Shown: positions 42,108 to 51,850, counted from the first letter of the stretch. The stretch: DNA of 64,000 bases from Microbacterium sp. STN6 (GCF_026410545.1 NZ_JAPMIT010000002.1:186001-250000); one strand, 5' to 3'. Translations and numbers: made by a program. Notes: generated from the letters alone by a model not told the origin.

Positions 42108-43202
42108 ATGGCTCACGGCGAACTCGATCTCAGCTTCAGCTCCATCGACCTGACGCGCGCTCTGTGCGACGTGGATTCCGTCTCGGGCAACGAGACGCCG
42201 CTCGCCGACGCGATCGAGCGCGCTCTCGCCGGCGTCGCCCACCTCGAGGTGATCCGCGATGGCGACACCATCGTGGCGCGCACCGATCTCGGCCGCGCCC
42301 GGCGCGCGCTCATCGCCGGCCATATCGACACGGTGCCCATCAACGGCAATGTGCCCACCCGCGTCGAGACCATCGACGGCACCGACTACCTGTGGGGCCG
42401 CGGCACGGTCGACATGAAGGCGGGTGTTGCCGTGCAACTGAAGCTCGCCGCCGAACTGAGCGAGCCCGCCATCGACGTCACGTGGATGTGGTACGACCAT
42501 GAGGAGGTCTCCGCCGACCTCAACGGCCTCGGCCGGCTCGCGCGAAACCGCCCCGACCTCTTCGAGGGCGACTTCGCCATTCTGGGTGAGCCCTCGAATG
42601 GCATCGTCGAGGGCGGCTGCAACGGCAACATGCGCATCGAGGTGCGCACGAGGGGCCTGCGGGCGCACTCAGCGCGCGCCTGGGTCGGCGACAACGCCAT
42701 TCACCGCGCTGCCGGCATCCTGAACATCCTGACCGCGTACGAGCCGCGGGTCGCCGACGTCGAGGGCCTCGAGTACCGCGAGGGGCTGAACGCCGTCGGC
42801 ATCACGGGCGGCATCGCCGGCAACATCATTCCTGACGAGTGCATGGTGCACATCAACTACCGGTTCGCGCCGGACCGCTCGGCCGACGAGGCCGAGGCGC
42901 ACCTGCGCGAGCTGTTCGACGGCTACGAGGTCACGGTCGTCGATAAAGCGGATGGCGCCCGCCCCGGCCTCGACGCTCCTCTCGCGCGCCAGTTCCTCGC
43001 GGCCGTGGGCGCCGACGCCCGCCCCAAGTACGGCTGGACCGACGTGGCCCGTTTCTCGGCCCTCGGCATCCCTGCCGTCAACTACGGTCCAGGTGACCCG
43101 CTCAAGGCGCACGCTGACGACGAGCGAGTAGCCCTGCACCAGATCACCGACTGCGAGGCCGGGCTGCGGGCGTGGCTCACGAGCGAATCGACCGCCGTGT
43201 GA
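42108..43202 (+). CDS. dapE: succinyl-diaminopimelate desuccinylase
   Basis: A 364-residue M20 zinc peptidase-like enzyme that removes succinate from N-succinyl-LL-diaminopimelate. Metal ligands and catalytic residues are in AGHIDTVPINGN (His), WGRGTVDMKAG (Asp), WYDHEEV (catalytic Glu and metal Glu) and the late GDPLKAHADDERV (His). With dapC and dapD in this window, three steps of the succinylase route are present. Probably leaderless. Its stop overlaps the GTG of the next gene. Confidence 0.93.
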   Translation: MAHGELDLSFSSIDLTRALCDVDSVSGNETPLADAIERALAGVAHLEVIRDGDTIVARTDLGRARRALIAGHIDTVPINGNVPTRVETIDGTDYLWGRGTVDMKAGVAVQLKLAAELSEPAIDVTWMWYDHEEVSADLNGLGRLARNRPDLFEGDFAILGEPSNGIVEGGCNGNMRIEVRTRGLRAHSARAWVGDNAIHRAAGILNILTAYEPRVADVEGLEYREGLNAVGITGGIAGNIIPDECMVHINYRFAPDRSADEAEAHLRELFDGYEVTVVDKADGARPGLDAPLARQFLAAVGADARPKYGWTDVARFSALGIPAVNYGPGDPLKAHADDERVALHQITDCEAGLRAWLTSESTAV

Positions 43203-44428
43203 GCCAAACGCTCCAGCACCGGCGGCCGTCGACGGCAGCCGCGCAGATCGCCCGCATGCCCTGGTGGCTGCGGGTGCTCGTCGTCTACGGCCTCGCCCGC
43301 ATCGCGACCACCGTGATGCTGCTGACGCTCGCCGCCGTGCAGGGCCCGAACCCGTGGACCGGGGCGCATCCGGGTTACTTCGACTTCGCCTCCATCTGGG
43401 ACGGACGCTGGTACAACATCGTTCAGGGCTGGGGCTACCCGGCCGCGCTACCGCACACCGATACCGGCCAGGTCTCCGAGAACGCGTGGGCGTTCCTTCC
43501 CGGCTACCCGTGGGTCGTCGGCGCGGTCATGTTCGTCACGCGCCTGCCCTGGCCGGTCGCCGCCGTTCTCGTCTCGGTCGCATTCGGTGCCGGCGCCGCA
43601 CTGCTCTTCTACCGGATGCTGCTGCCGCGCCTCGGCGCTGGCAGCGCCCTGTTCGCGGTCGCCCTCTTCTGCGTCGCTCCCGTCTCCCCGCTCTTCCAGC
43701 TCGCCTACGCGGAGTCGATGCACCTCTTCCTACTGCTCGCCGCCCTGCTGCTGCTCATCAACCGGCGCTATCTCGCCCTGATCCCGGTGGTCGTGATCAT
43801 GGCGTTCGTCAGGCCGAGCGGGTTGGCGTTCGCGCTCGCGGTGGGTCTGCACGTTGTGTATCGGTGGGCGGTGCGACGGCGCGAGCCGTTCCCGGCCCGA
43901 GAGGTGGCGGCATCCGTCACCGCGGCGATCGTCAGCGGAGTGGCCGGCCTCGCCTGGCCCGCGATCGCGGCGGCCGCGACGGGTCAGGTGAACGCGTACA
44001 CGGCGACCGAACTCGCGTGGCGTGCGCCGTACATCGGGTACGGCGAGCTGCTGCCGTTCGCCCCGTGGGTGCAGGGCGCCCGGTGGTGGTTCAGCACCTG
44101 GCTCGGTCTGCCGCAGTGGCTCGGCTACGTGACGCTTGCCCTGCTGGTGGCGGCGTTCGCGGTGGCGATGTTCGTGCCCGCCGTCAGGCGGCTGGGGGTG
44201 GACATTCGGCTGTGGCTCGTCTCGTACGCGCTGTATGTGCTCGCGGTGTTCTTTCCGCAGTCGAGCACGTTTCGCATCCTGATGCCGCTGTTTCCGCTGC
44301 TCGGGGCGCTCGCGGTGGGGCGCTCGAGGGTGTACCGAGCCGCGCTGATCGTGGTGTTCCTGGCGCTGCAGTGGGGGTGGCTGCTGATCTGCTGGGGGGT
44401 CGACGGGTCCGACTGGACGCCACCGTGA
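43199..44428 (+). CDS. polytopic membrane protein, PIG-V/mannosyltransferase-like
   Basis: A 409-residue membrane protein with about nine helices and an acidic-aromatic first outer loop (YFDFASIWDGRWYNIVQGWGY), which resembles PIG-V and other GT-C mannosyltransferases (typical D-x-W-y pattern). The conserved AYAESMHLFLLLAALLLL also fits. The acceptor is unknown. GTG at 43199 overlaps the dapE stop (GTGA); a longer start at 43172 lies inside dapE. Confidence 0.75.
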   Translation: MSQTLQHRRPSTAAAQIARMPWWLRVLVVYGLARIATTVMLLTLAAVQGPNPWTGAHPGYFDFASIWDGRWYNIVQGWGYPAALPHTDTGQVSENAWAFLPGYPWVVGAVMFVTRLPWPVAAVLVSVAFGAGAALLFYRMLLPRLGAGSALFAVALFCVAPVSPLFQLAYAESMHLFLLLAALLLLINRRYLALIPVVVIMAFVRPSGLAFALAVGLHVVYRWAVRRREPFPAREVAASVTAAIVSGVAGLAWPAIAAAATGQVNAYTATELAWRAPYIGYGELLPFAPWVQGARWWFSTWLGLPQWLGYVTLALLVAAFAVAMFVPAVRRLGVDIRLWLVSYALYVLAVFFPQSSTFRILMPLFPLLGALAVGRSRVYRAALIVVFLALQWGWLLICWGVDGSDWTPP

Positions 44429-44511
44429 CGCGGAGGCTCGAAGGGCGAGCGATTTCCGCCCTCCCGCGTTCATAGCGGATAATGGAAGGACATCCACGAA
44501 AGGGGACCTGC

Positions 44512-44685
44512 ATGGCAGCCATGAAGCCGAGGACCGGAGACGGGCCAATGGAGGCTGTGAAGGAGGGCAGGCTCATCATCGTGCGTGTGCCGCTCGAGGG
44601 CGGGGGGCGCCTTGTCGTATCGGTGAACGATGCCGAGGCCAGGGAACTGCACGACGCACTCGCGAGCGTCGTCGCGGGCAGCTGA
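44512..44685 (+). CDS. DUF3117 family small protein
   Basis: A 57-residue actinobacterial protein of unknown function. The sequence MAAMKPRTGDGPMEAVKEGR followed by IIVRVPLEGGGRLVVSVNDAEA is the DUF3117 signature. AAAGGGGA precedes the ATG, and GATAAT (44478-44483) is a good -10 candidate. It converges on the O-methyltransferase gene. Confidence 0.88.
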   Translation: MAAMKPRTGDGPMEAVKEGRLIIVRVPLEGGGRLVVSVNDAEARELHDALASVVAGS

Positions 44686-44694
44686 GCAGGCGCC

Positions 44695-45327
44695 CTATTC
44701 GGCCAGCTTGGTGATCTGAAGCAGCCCGTCGGCGACGGGTGACAGGGCGCTGACGACGGCGCCCGATGCAGCGATCTCGGTAACGAGAGAGCGGTAGCCC
44801 GTGGTGAGGTCGTCGCGCTGGGCGGGGTCGGAGACGCGATCCTTCCACAGTGCGTGCGGAACCAGAACGGTGCCGCCGGGCCGTGCGAGCCGCAGCCCGT
44901 GCTCGACGTACTCGATGACCGACTGCGGATCGGCGTCGACGAACACGATGTCGTACGAGTTCTCGTTCATTCGGGGGAGAACGTCGCGGGCTCGACCCGT
45001 GATGAGGCGGACGCGATTGGCGGAAATGCCGGCCTCCGTGAATGCGGACCTCGCGTGCTGCTGGTGGTCGAGTTCTGAATCGATCGACGTGAGCATGGCC
45101 TTCTCACCCCCGGTGAGCAGCCAGAGACCGGAGACGCCGGCGCCCGTGCCGATCTCGACAATGGAGCGCGCATCCGTCGCCGCCACGATGACGGCGCACT
45201 GGGCCCCGATCGACGGGGCGATCGGCTCGATGCCGAGCTCGAGCGACTGCTGGCGCGCCCTCGTGATCACGTCGCTCTCGGCAACGATCTCGTCGGCGAA
45301 CTTCCAGTTCGATGTCTTGTCGGCCAC
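44695..45327 (-). CDS. class I SAM-dependent O-methyltransferase
   Basis: A 210-residue enzyme of the catechol O-methyltransferase-like family, as seen near tatB and sigma-E genes in actinobacteria. SAM-binding motif IVEIGTGAGVSGLWLL, then LTSIDSELDHQQHARSAF (acidic motif II) and DIVFVDADPQSVIEYVEHGL. The acceptor is unknown. GTG at 45327 has GGGAG 5 nt upstream; GTG 45333 is an alternative. Divergent from tatB with about 80 nt between. Confidence 0.85.
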   Translation of the reverse strand: MADKTSNWKFADEIVAESDVITRARQQSLELGIEPIAPSIGAQCAVIVAATDARSIVEIGTGAGVSGLWLLTGGEKAMLTSIDSELDHQQHARSAFTEAGISANRVRLITGRARDVLPRMNENSYDIVFVDADPQSVIEYVEHGLRLARPGGTVLVPHALWKDRVSDPAQRDDLTTGYRSLVTEIAASGAVVSALSPVADGLLQITKLAE

Positions 45328-45407
45328 GCACACTCCCGTTGTCTCAGCACAAGAATACGGTGCGAGGCTGCAGCATACGCGCAGGGCGCACGCGTTAGTC
45401 TGATCTC

Positions 45408-45773
45408 GTGTTCAATGGGCTCAGTTTCGACAAGCTGCTGATCGTGGGGGTGATCGCGGTCTTTCTGCTGGGTCCGGAGCGGCTTCCGCATTACGCTAGG
45501 CAGCTCGCCCAACTACTGAAGAACCTGCGCAACCTCGCCGACGGCGCGAAAGACCGCATGCGTGAGGAGATGGGCCCGGAATTCGACGACGTCGACTGGC
45601 AGAAGCTCGACCCTCGCCAGTACGACCCGCGCCGCATCATCCGCGAGGCCCTGCTCGACGATGACGACGACGCGGTGCGACCCGGTATCCGGCCGGCTCG
45701 GGCCGAGGTGGCCCCCGGCCGGGCAGCGCTCGAGGTCGGCGCCACACCGCCGTTCGACGCCGAGGCCACCTGA
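45408..45773 (+). CDS. tatB: twin-arginine translocase subunit TatB
   Basis: A 121-residue membrane-anchored protein: one N-terminal helix LLIVGVIAVFLLGPERLP with the conserved GPE(R/K)LP end, then an amphipathic helix (YARQLAQLLKNLRNLADGAKD) and a polar tail. It works with TatA and TatC to export folded proteins such as EfeB in this window. GTG at 45408 with TAGTCT exactly 6 nt upstream, so it is probably leaderless. The next gene starts 12 nt after the stop. Confidence 0.88.
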   Translation: MFNGLSFDKLLIVGVIAVFLLGPERLPHYARQLAQLLKNLRNLADGAKDRMREEMGPEFDDVDWQKLDPRQYDPRRIIREALLDDDDDAVRPGIRPARAEVAPGRAALEVGATPPFDAEAT

Positions 45774-45785
45774 GCGCTCGACCCT

Positions 45786-48713
45786 ATGACCTCGCTTATC
45801 GGCAGGGATGCGGAGTTGGCTCGCATGAGGGCCGGGCTCGCACGGGCGGCTGGCGGCGACCCCGGCGTCATCGTCGTGAGCGGGCTGCCGGGAATGGGAA
45901 AGAGCAGGCTCGCAGCCGAGGCGCTGTCGCTCGCGCGCGATGCGGGCTTCGGCACCCTCCTCGGGCACGCTGACGAGTCGGCGGCGGGCATCGCCTACGC
46001 CCCGTTCATCGAGGCACTCGGGCCGTTGCTGCGCGACATGCCCGCCGACGAGCGGGCGACGCTCCTGCGGGGCCTGGGCCAGCTCTCGCTCCTAATCGGC
46101 GCGCTCGATGTGCGTGCACCGCGTCAGCTCCGCGACCCCGCACTGGAGCGTGCGCGCATCGTCGATGGCTTCGCCGTGCTGGTCGAGAGGCTCGCTCGAC
46201 GTGCCCCGCTGGCGTTCATGATCGACGACGGCCATGCACTCGATCGCGAGAGCGCGGCACTGCTCGCCCACCTCGCACTCACGATCGACGACCGTGCGCT
46301 GCTTTTCGTGCTCACCACGCGCTCTGACGAGCCGCATGGCACGCGCGCACGCCAGTTGGTCGCCGGCATGTCATCGGCGACCTGGTGGCACGACCGCGTG
46401 CAACTGGATCCTCTGCCGCCCGCGCACGCTGCGACGCTGCTCGACAACGCGCTCGGCGCCCGGGCCGACCCCGAACTCGCCCGCCTCGTGCTGGATGAGT
46501 GCGGTGGAGTCCCGCTTTTCATCGAGTCGATCGCCGAGGACCTGCTCGAGGGCGGCAGGCTGACGCGGTGCGGGCAATCGGTCTCGCTGGCCGGCAGTGC
46601 GCCGCCGCTGCCCGCCGATCTCCGCAGCCGCATCGCGCTGAGACTGGCCGCGCTCACGGCCGACGATCGACGCGTCATCGAGCTCATCGCCCTCAGCGGT
46701 TCGTACAGCGAGTACTCCGTGCTCGCCGCCGTCGGAATCCCGGAGGAGCAGCTCGACGCCGCACTCGAGAGATTCGAGAAGCGGATGCTGGCGGTCTCCG
46801 CCGACGACGGCACCATCACGCTCGCGCACGGGATCCTGCAGCAGGTGGTGATCGATGAGCTGGCGCCCGCGCGGCGTCGTCGACGGCACTCAGAGTTGGC
46901 GCGAGCGCTGCGGGCGCGTGACGCAGGCGACCCGAGGATCGTGGAGCACCTCATGCGGGCGGGCTCTCTCATAGATCCGGCGCTGGCGCTCGGCGCGCTG
47001 CGTGAGGCGGCGGCGCGTGCTGGCTCGCTCGGGGCAACCGACGACGCTGTGCGCTATCTGAGGGCGGCCCTCGAGCTCTCGCAGGCCGCGCCGGCCCCGA
47101 GGTCCGCGCAGGCGGACGTGCTCGTGGAACTCGGCATCGCGTGCGTCACGGCGGGGCGACGAGGTGAGGCCGCTGACCACTGGCGGCGGGCGCTCGAGAA
47201 CTATCGCCGACGCGGAGACGCGAACGGTGTCGCGCATGTGCACCGGGAACTGGCCCTGCTCGCGTGGGGCGACGGTGATGCCGCCGTCGCCAGCGAGCAC
47301 TTCGAGAAGGCCGAGCGTGCCCAAGAGGGGCAGGAGCCATCGCGCGAGCACGCCGAGTTGCTGTACACGCGCATGACCGTCGCGGTGCGCGACGGTGACA
47401 CGGGCACGGTGGCCCAACTGGCGGACCGGCTGCGGCCGATCGCAGCCCGCCTCGGATCGACGGAGCTGAGCATTCGACTGCTGCTTGTGGAGGCCGCGCA
47501 CGACATCGCCGAGAAGCGGCTCGACGCCGCGGTCGACAAGAATACGCGCGCCCTCGACCTGGCCAGGGCGGCCGACGAACCCGCGCTCATGATGCGGGCG
47601 TACGACCAGCGCTCCGTGGCAGCGAGCATCCGCGGCGACCTCTCCGAGCTGCGTCGTGACAGCGAGGCGAGCCTCGACATGTCACAGGAGCTCGGCGCCA
47701 TGAGCATGCAATTCTGGCCGCGCATGCGGCTGAGCCTGGCCGACCTGCTCGGCGGCGAATGGGATCGCGCCTTACGCACCAGTGCCGACGTGCTCGCGAC
47801 GGTGGACCGTTTCGGGGAGCAACGAGGCAGGCTGAGCGCGCTGGGTACGCACGCCTGGCTGCTCGTCGTGCGCGGGCGCCTCGCCGAGGCCGCCGATACG
47901 CTCGCTCGAGCCCGGCCCCTGTTCGAGCATGGTGACGGCGCGCGCGGCTACGCCGACCGCAGGCAGCTCTCCACCGCGATGACCACGGCGTCCACCGCCC
48001 TCGCTCTCGCGCAGGGTGATGACGAGGAGGCAGCGCGAGTCGGCGCCCCTCTCGCCGATCTCACGGCGAGCTGGTACCCGTTCGCGCCCGCGATGCTGCT
48101 TGGCGAGGCGCTCGCTAGGACGGCGCCGACGCGGGCCGCAGAGCTGAGCGAGCGCATCCGCGATTGGAATACGATCGGCACACCGTTTCCGAACGCCGTC
48201 GCGAGCTTCATCGACGGCACGTGCGAGACGTCGCCTGCTGTTGCTGCCGACGCATTTGCCACCGCTGCCGGTGGCTTCGACTCGCTCGGCTTCCCGTTCC
48301 TCGCCGCCCGAGCGCGCATCGAGCGTGCCGATCGTCTTCGCGCAGAGGCGGGCGACACGGCGACGGACCTCGCCGCCGAGGCCCTGACCGTCTTCGAGCG
48401 GCTCGGTGCGCCGCGTCACGCGCAGCGCGCCCGGCAGGTGCTGCGTGCACTCGGCGTGGTTCCCTCACGGGGCCGGGCGGCGATGGCGACCGGCGTGCTG
48501 CTGAGCCCGCGCGAGCTCGAGGTCTCCCGCCTCGTGGCGTCGGGCAGCAGCAACGCGCAGATCGCCACCGCCCTCTTCATCAGTCCGCGCACCGTGACCA
48601 CGCATCTCGACCGCATCTACCAGAGGCTCGGGCTCAACTCCCGCGCCGCGCTGACGCGCTATCTCGCGGACTCGGGACTTCTCGACTCTGCGATCGACGA
48701 GGCGATTACGTAG
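45786..48713 (+). CDS. large LuxR-family (LAL-type) regulator with AAA/NB-ARC-like ATPase
   Basis: A 975-residue transcription factor. Walker A GLPGMGKS is at residues 33-40, followed by an ATPase region with FMIDDGHALD (Walker B), helical repeats in the middle (about 380-880), and a C-terminal LuxR helix-turn-helix: LSPRELEVSRLVASGSSNAQ followed by IATALFISPRTVTTHLDRIY. LAL regulators often activate clusters for secondary metabolism or carbon use. It lies 18 nt before the Rph-like gene on the same strand and most likely controls it. It starts 12 nt after tatB, so a tatB transcript may enter. Confidence 0.9.
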   Translation: MTSLIGRDAELARMRAGLARAAGGDPGVIVVSGLPGMGKSRLAAEALSLARDAGFGTLLGHADESAAGIAYAPFIEALGPLLRDMPADERATLLRGLGQLSLLIGALDVRAPRQLRDPALERARIVDGFAVLVERLARRAPLAFMIDDGHALDRESAALLAHLALTIDDRALLFVLTTRSDEPHGTRARQLVAGMSSATWWHDRVQLDPLPPAHAATLLDNALGARADPELARLVLDECGGVPLFIESIAEDLLEGGRLTRCGQSVSLAGSAPPLPADLRSRIALRLAALTADDRRVIELIALSGSYSEYSVLAAVGIPEEQLDAALERFEKRMLAVSADDGTITLAHGILQQVVIDELAPARRRRRHSELARALRARDAGDPRIVEHLMRAGSLIDPALALGALREAAARAGSLGATDDAVRYLRAALELSQAAPAPRSAQADVLVELGIACVTAGRRGEAADHWRRALENYRRRGDANGVAHVHRELALLAWGDGDAAVASEHFEKAERAQEGQEPSREHAELLYTRMTVAVRDGDTGTVAQLADRLRPIAARLGSTELSIRLLLVEAAHDIAEKRLDAAVDKNTRALDLARAADEPALMMRAYDQRSVAASIRGDLSELRRDSEASLDMSQELGAMSMQFWPRMRLSLADLLGGEWDRALRTSADVLATVDRFGEQRGRLSALGTHAWLLVVRGRLAEAADTLARARPLFEHGDGARGYADRRQLSTAMTTASTALALAQGDDEEAARVGAPLADLTASWYPFAPAMLLGEALARTAPTRAAELSERIRDWNTIGTPFPNAVASFIDGTCETSPAVAADAFATAAGGFDSLGFPFLAARARIERADRLRAEAGDTATDLAAEALTVFERLGAPRHAQRARQVLRALGVVPSRGRAAMATGVLLSPRELEVSRLVASGSSNAQIATALFISPRTVTTHLDRIYQRLGLNSRAALTRYLADSGLLDSAIDEAIT

Positions 48714-48731
48714 TCCTGCGTATACCTTCGG

Positions 48732-51380
48732 ATGCCACGGCGGGGCCACCATTTCCCTGTGACCATCAGCAGTCCGAGAGACGAACGAGAGCCGGATGCG
48801 GCGGGCGGGCCCGCCGACTACGTGGTCTCCCTTGCCGGAACGGGAATCTTCGGCCGCCGCACAGGCACATCCCCCGACGCCCTTGACGTGCGTATCGGGC
48901 GCAAAGCGGCGGGCCTCGCTCGCCTGGCTCGGGCCCGGATTGCCGTGCCCGAGAGCCTCGTGCTGACCACGGAGGCGTACCTTGCCGCGGGAGCGGCGCA
49001 GACCCGCTCGGCCGGGATCCCCGTGGAAGTCGACGCCGCGATCCTGGCGATCGCCCGGCACTTCGGCGACGTGCCGCTCGCCGTGCGCTCCTCCGCCGTC
49101 GATGAGGACCGCCCCACCGCGTCGTACGCCGGCCTCTACGAGAGTGTGCTCGGTGTGCGCGGCGAAGCGCAGCTGAGGCAGGCGGTGCTTGTGTGCTGGG
49201 CGTCGGCATCCGCAGCACGAGTGCGGCGCTACGTCTCGAGCGACATGCTGTCGGGCGCACGGATGGCGGTGCTGGTGCAGCGCCAGCTCACGCCCGATGT
49301 GGCCGGCGTCGCATTCACGGCCGACCCTCTCAGCGGAGACCGCTCCGTCACTGTCGTCTCCGCGGTGCCCGGACTCGGCGACCGTCTCGCCGACGGCAGC
49401 GTCACGCCCGACCAGTGGCGCGTGTCGAACGGCTCGGCTGTCGCCGAACGCGCCACACTGCAGGCGCTCACCGCCGAGCAGGCGCTGGCGGTGGCCGAAC
49501 TCGCACGCCGCATCGAGACGGTCGCCGGCGCCCCGCAGGATATCGAATGGGCGATGGATGCCGGCCGGCTGGTCATTCTGCAGACGCGCCCCATCACGGC
49601 GTTGCCGCAGCGGCCGGTCGACGAGCCATGCGACGGGGTCTGGCTGAAGGAGCTGGATCGCTATGCCGAGCCGATGACGGCGCTCGGCGCGTCGGTCGCC
49701 ACGGTCGTCGTCGGTCGAGGCCTGACGTCGGTGTTCAGCCGGTACGGCGGACTTGTCGAAAGGGTCGACTGTCGTTCCGTCGGCGGCGAAATCTACCTGC
49801 GCATGATGCCCGTCGGCGGGCGCGAGCAGGGTGCGCCTCCGCCATGGTGGCTCCTCAGCATCCTCACGCGCGTCGTGCCCGACCTCCGCCACCGCATGCG
49901 TCGTGCCCGCCGGAATGCGTCACCCAGTGCGATCGCGCAGAGCATCGAGCGGTGGCGTGACACGCAGCGGGGCGCGCTGCGGAGCGAGATCGAGGCAGTC
50001 CAGGCCGTGCGGATCGACCTGCTCGATGACACGGCGCTCGCGGCGCACCTTGGATCGGTTCGCGATCTCTTCGAGAGGGCGATGGCACTGCATTTCAGCC
50101 TGAGCGTTCCCGCAGTCCTGCCGCTGTATGTCTTCACCCGCATGTGCCGGCGCCTGCTGGGCTGGGACGACGCCCGGGCGCTGCGCATGCTTGCGGGCGT
50201 CTCGCCAGCCACGTCGGAGCCGGCGAGAACGATTGCTCCTCTCGCCGCGCGGCTGCGGGAGTATCCCGACGCGACACAGGCGATTCGCGCGGGCGGCGAC
50301 ATCGCGTCGGCGCTGAGCGCGGTATCCGTCGACCTCGCTCGCGCCTACGACAAGTGGTGCAAGCGATACGCCTGCTCGTGCCTGAGCGACGATCCCGGCT
50401 CGGCGACTCTCGCGGAACGACCGGAGGTGCTGCGGGAACTGATTCTGATGGACGCCGGCGCCGTCACAAGGAGGCTCGACGCCGTTCGCCGCGAGGCGCT
50501 CGCGGTGATCGAGGAGGTGCGCGGGCAATTGATGCGGCGCGGACCGCGCATCCGGCGCGCCTTCGAGGCGTCCCTGGCCCAGGCGCTCACCGCATACGGA
50601 TTGCGTGAGGACGTGGCGTACTGGACCGGCTCGCGCTGCGGCGGCCTGCTGCGCGACGCGGCGCTTGCTGCCGGCCGCAGGCTCGCAGCCGCCGGTCGCC
50701 TTGACCGCTCCGTCGACGCAGTGAACCTCGACATCGACACGCTCATCCGCGCCCTCGCGGGCGGAGGCGGTGACGTGAGACGGGCGGTCGCCACGGCGCT
50801 AGCCGAGCGCGCGTGGGTGCGGCGGCGTCCGGGACCGGCGGTGCTCGGAGGGGGGATTTCGCCCGTGCCGGACCTTCGCGGCATCCCACGTCGCGCGCGC
50901 ACGGTGAACGAGGCGATGCAGTGGGTGCGCTCGGCGTCGCGCACGGCTGCGGCTCCGGTCGATGGGCAGCAGCACGCGCTTGAGGGAATTCCCGGCTCGG
51001 CCGGTCGCGTCATCGGCCCGGCGCGGGTTATTCACGGCGAAGCGGATTTCGGCGCCTTGCGGCACGGGGACGTGATCGTCGCCGCCACGACCGATCCGGC
51101 ATGGTCGGTGCTGTTCGCCATCGCCGCCGGTCTCGTCACCGACATCGGTGGTGTGCTTTCCCATGCGGCGATCGTCGCGAGAGAGCACGGCATCCCGGCC
51201 GTGCTGGGAACCTCCCTCGCAACATCCGTTCTCGCAGATGGCGACATCCTCAGCGTCGACGGAACTCTCGGCCGGGTCACGGTCACGAAGCGAAGCGGAA
51301 CGGCCGCTGCATCGCGGTTGGCCCTCAGGCAGCAGTCCTCATCACAACAGTCCGCATCACAACAGAAGGAGACATCATGA
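48732..51380 (+). CDS. rifampin phosphotransferase-like / PEP-synthase-like ATP-grasp enzyme
   Basis: An 882-residue protein. The N-terminal ATP-binding domain (about 50-300) shows GRKAAGLARLARARIAVPES, PLAVRSSAVDEDRPTASYAG and AQDIEWAMD-like QDIEWAMDAGRLVILQTRP. A long helical middle (about 310-750) differs from PEP synthase. The C-terminal swivelling domain has the phosphohistidine motif GGVLSHAAIVAREHGIPAV (His about 811). The order and size match rifampin phosphotransferase (Rph), which inactivates an antibiotic with ATP; the actual substrate is unknown. A GTG at 48759 is an alternative start. The tail SSSQQSASQQ comes from a short direct repeat. Stop overlaps the next ATG. Confidence 0.85.
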   Translation: MPRRGHHFPVTISSPRDEREPDAAGGPADYVVSLAGTGIFGRRTGTSPDALDVRIGRKAAGLARLARARIAVPESLVLTTEAYLAAGAAQTRSAGIPVEVDAAILAIARHFGDVPLAVRSSAVDEDRPTASYAGLYESVLGVRGEAQLRQAVLVCWASASAARVRRYVSSDMLSGARMAVLVQRQLTPDVAGVAFTADPLSGDRSVTVVSAVPGLGDRLADGSVTPDQWRVSNGSAVAERATLQALTAEQALAVAELARRIETVAGAPQDIEWAMDAGRLVILQTRPITALPQRPVDEPCDGVWLKELDRYAEPMTALGASVATVVVGRGLTSVFSRYGGLVERVDCRSVGGEIYLRMMPVGGREQGAPPPWWLLSILTRVVPDLRHRMRRARRNASPSAIAQSIERWRDTQRGALRSEIEAVQAVRIDLLDDTALAAHLGSVRDLFERAMALHFSLSVPAVLPLYVFTRMCRRLLGWDDARALRMLAGVSPATSEPARTIAPLAARLREYPDATQAIRAGGDIASALSAVSVDLARAYDKWCKRYACSCLSDDPGSATLAERPEVLRELILMDAGAVTRRLDAVRREALAVIEEVRGQLMRRGPRIRRAFEASLAQALTAYGLREDVAYWTGSRCGGLLRDAALAAGRRLAAAGRLDRSVDAVNLDIDTLIRALAGGGGDVRRAVATALAERAWVRRRPGPAVLGGGISPVPDLRGIPRRARTVNEAMQWVRSASRTAAAPVDGQQHALEGIPGSAGRVIGPARVIHGEADFGALRHGDVIVAATTDPAWSVLFAIAAGLVTDIGGVLSHAAIVAREHGIPAVLGTSLATSVLADGDILSVDGTLGRVTVTKRSGTAAASRLALRQQSSSQQSASQQKETS

Positions 51381-51850
51381 GTACGGCAATTCACAGTCAG
51401 GCAACCGCCACGCCAGCGCGAACGGTGGCGGGCTACCGTGTGGCCTGCGACGTCGCTCAGCGCTGGCTCGCCCTGCTCGGCGTCATTCTGTGCGCCCTGC
51501 AGATCGGCTTCGCGGCGCTCGGCTTTTGGGGCGCGCAGCTGAACGGTGGCAGCGAGAAGGCGACACGGGCGGCGTTCGCGCCGCACGGAATGAACGGAGA
51601 GGTGCTGCAGTACCTGGCCGTACTTCTGCTCATTCTGGGCCTCCTCGCCTGGTCGGGGTGGAAGACCTGGGTCATTCCCCTCGTCCTGGCGGTGATGCTC
51701 TTCACCGTGCAGGGCATCCTCGTGGGTCTGGGGTTCGGGGTCGGCCCGTGGTTCGGCTTCCTCCACGCCATTGGCGGCACCGTCATCACGGCCGGGTTCG
51801 TCTGGCTGACGATCGACCGCTGGCGCCATCCGCTTCGGCGCACCGCGTAG
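51377..51850 (+). CDS. small membrane protein linked to the Rph-like enzyme
   Basis: A 157-residue protein with four hydrophobic segments (WLALLGVILCALQIGFAALG, YLAVLLLILGLLAWSGW, WVIPLVLAVMLFTVQGILVG, AIGGTVITAGFVWLTI). No family recognised. The ATG at 51377 overlaps the stop of the Rph-like gene (ATGA) and has AGAAGGAGA upstream, so the two are coupled. It may help export or sense the compound the enzyme acts on; that is inference only. Confidence 0.7.
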   Translation: MSTAIHSQATATPARTVAGYRVACDVAQRWLALLGVILCALQIGFAALGFWGAQLNGGSEKATRAAFAPHGMNGEVLQYLAVLLLILGLLAWSGWKTWVIPLVLAVMLFTVQGILVGLGFGVGPWFGFLHAIGGTVITAGFVWLTIDRWRHPLRRTA

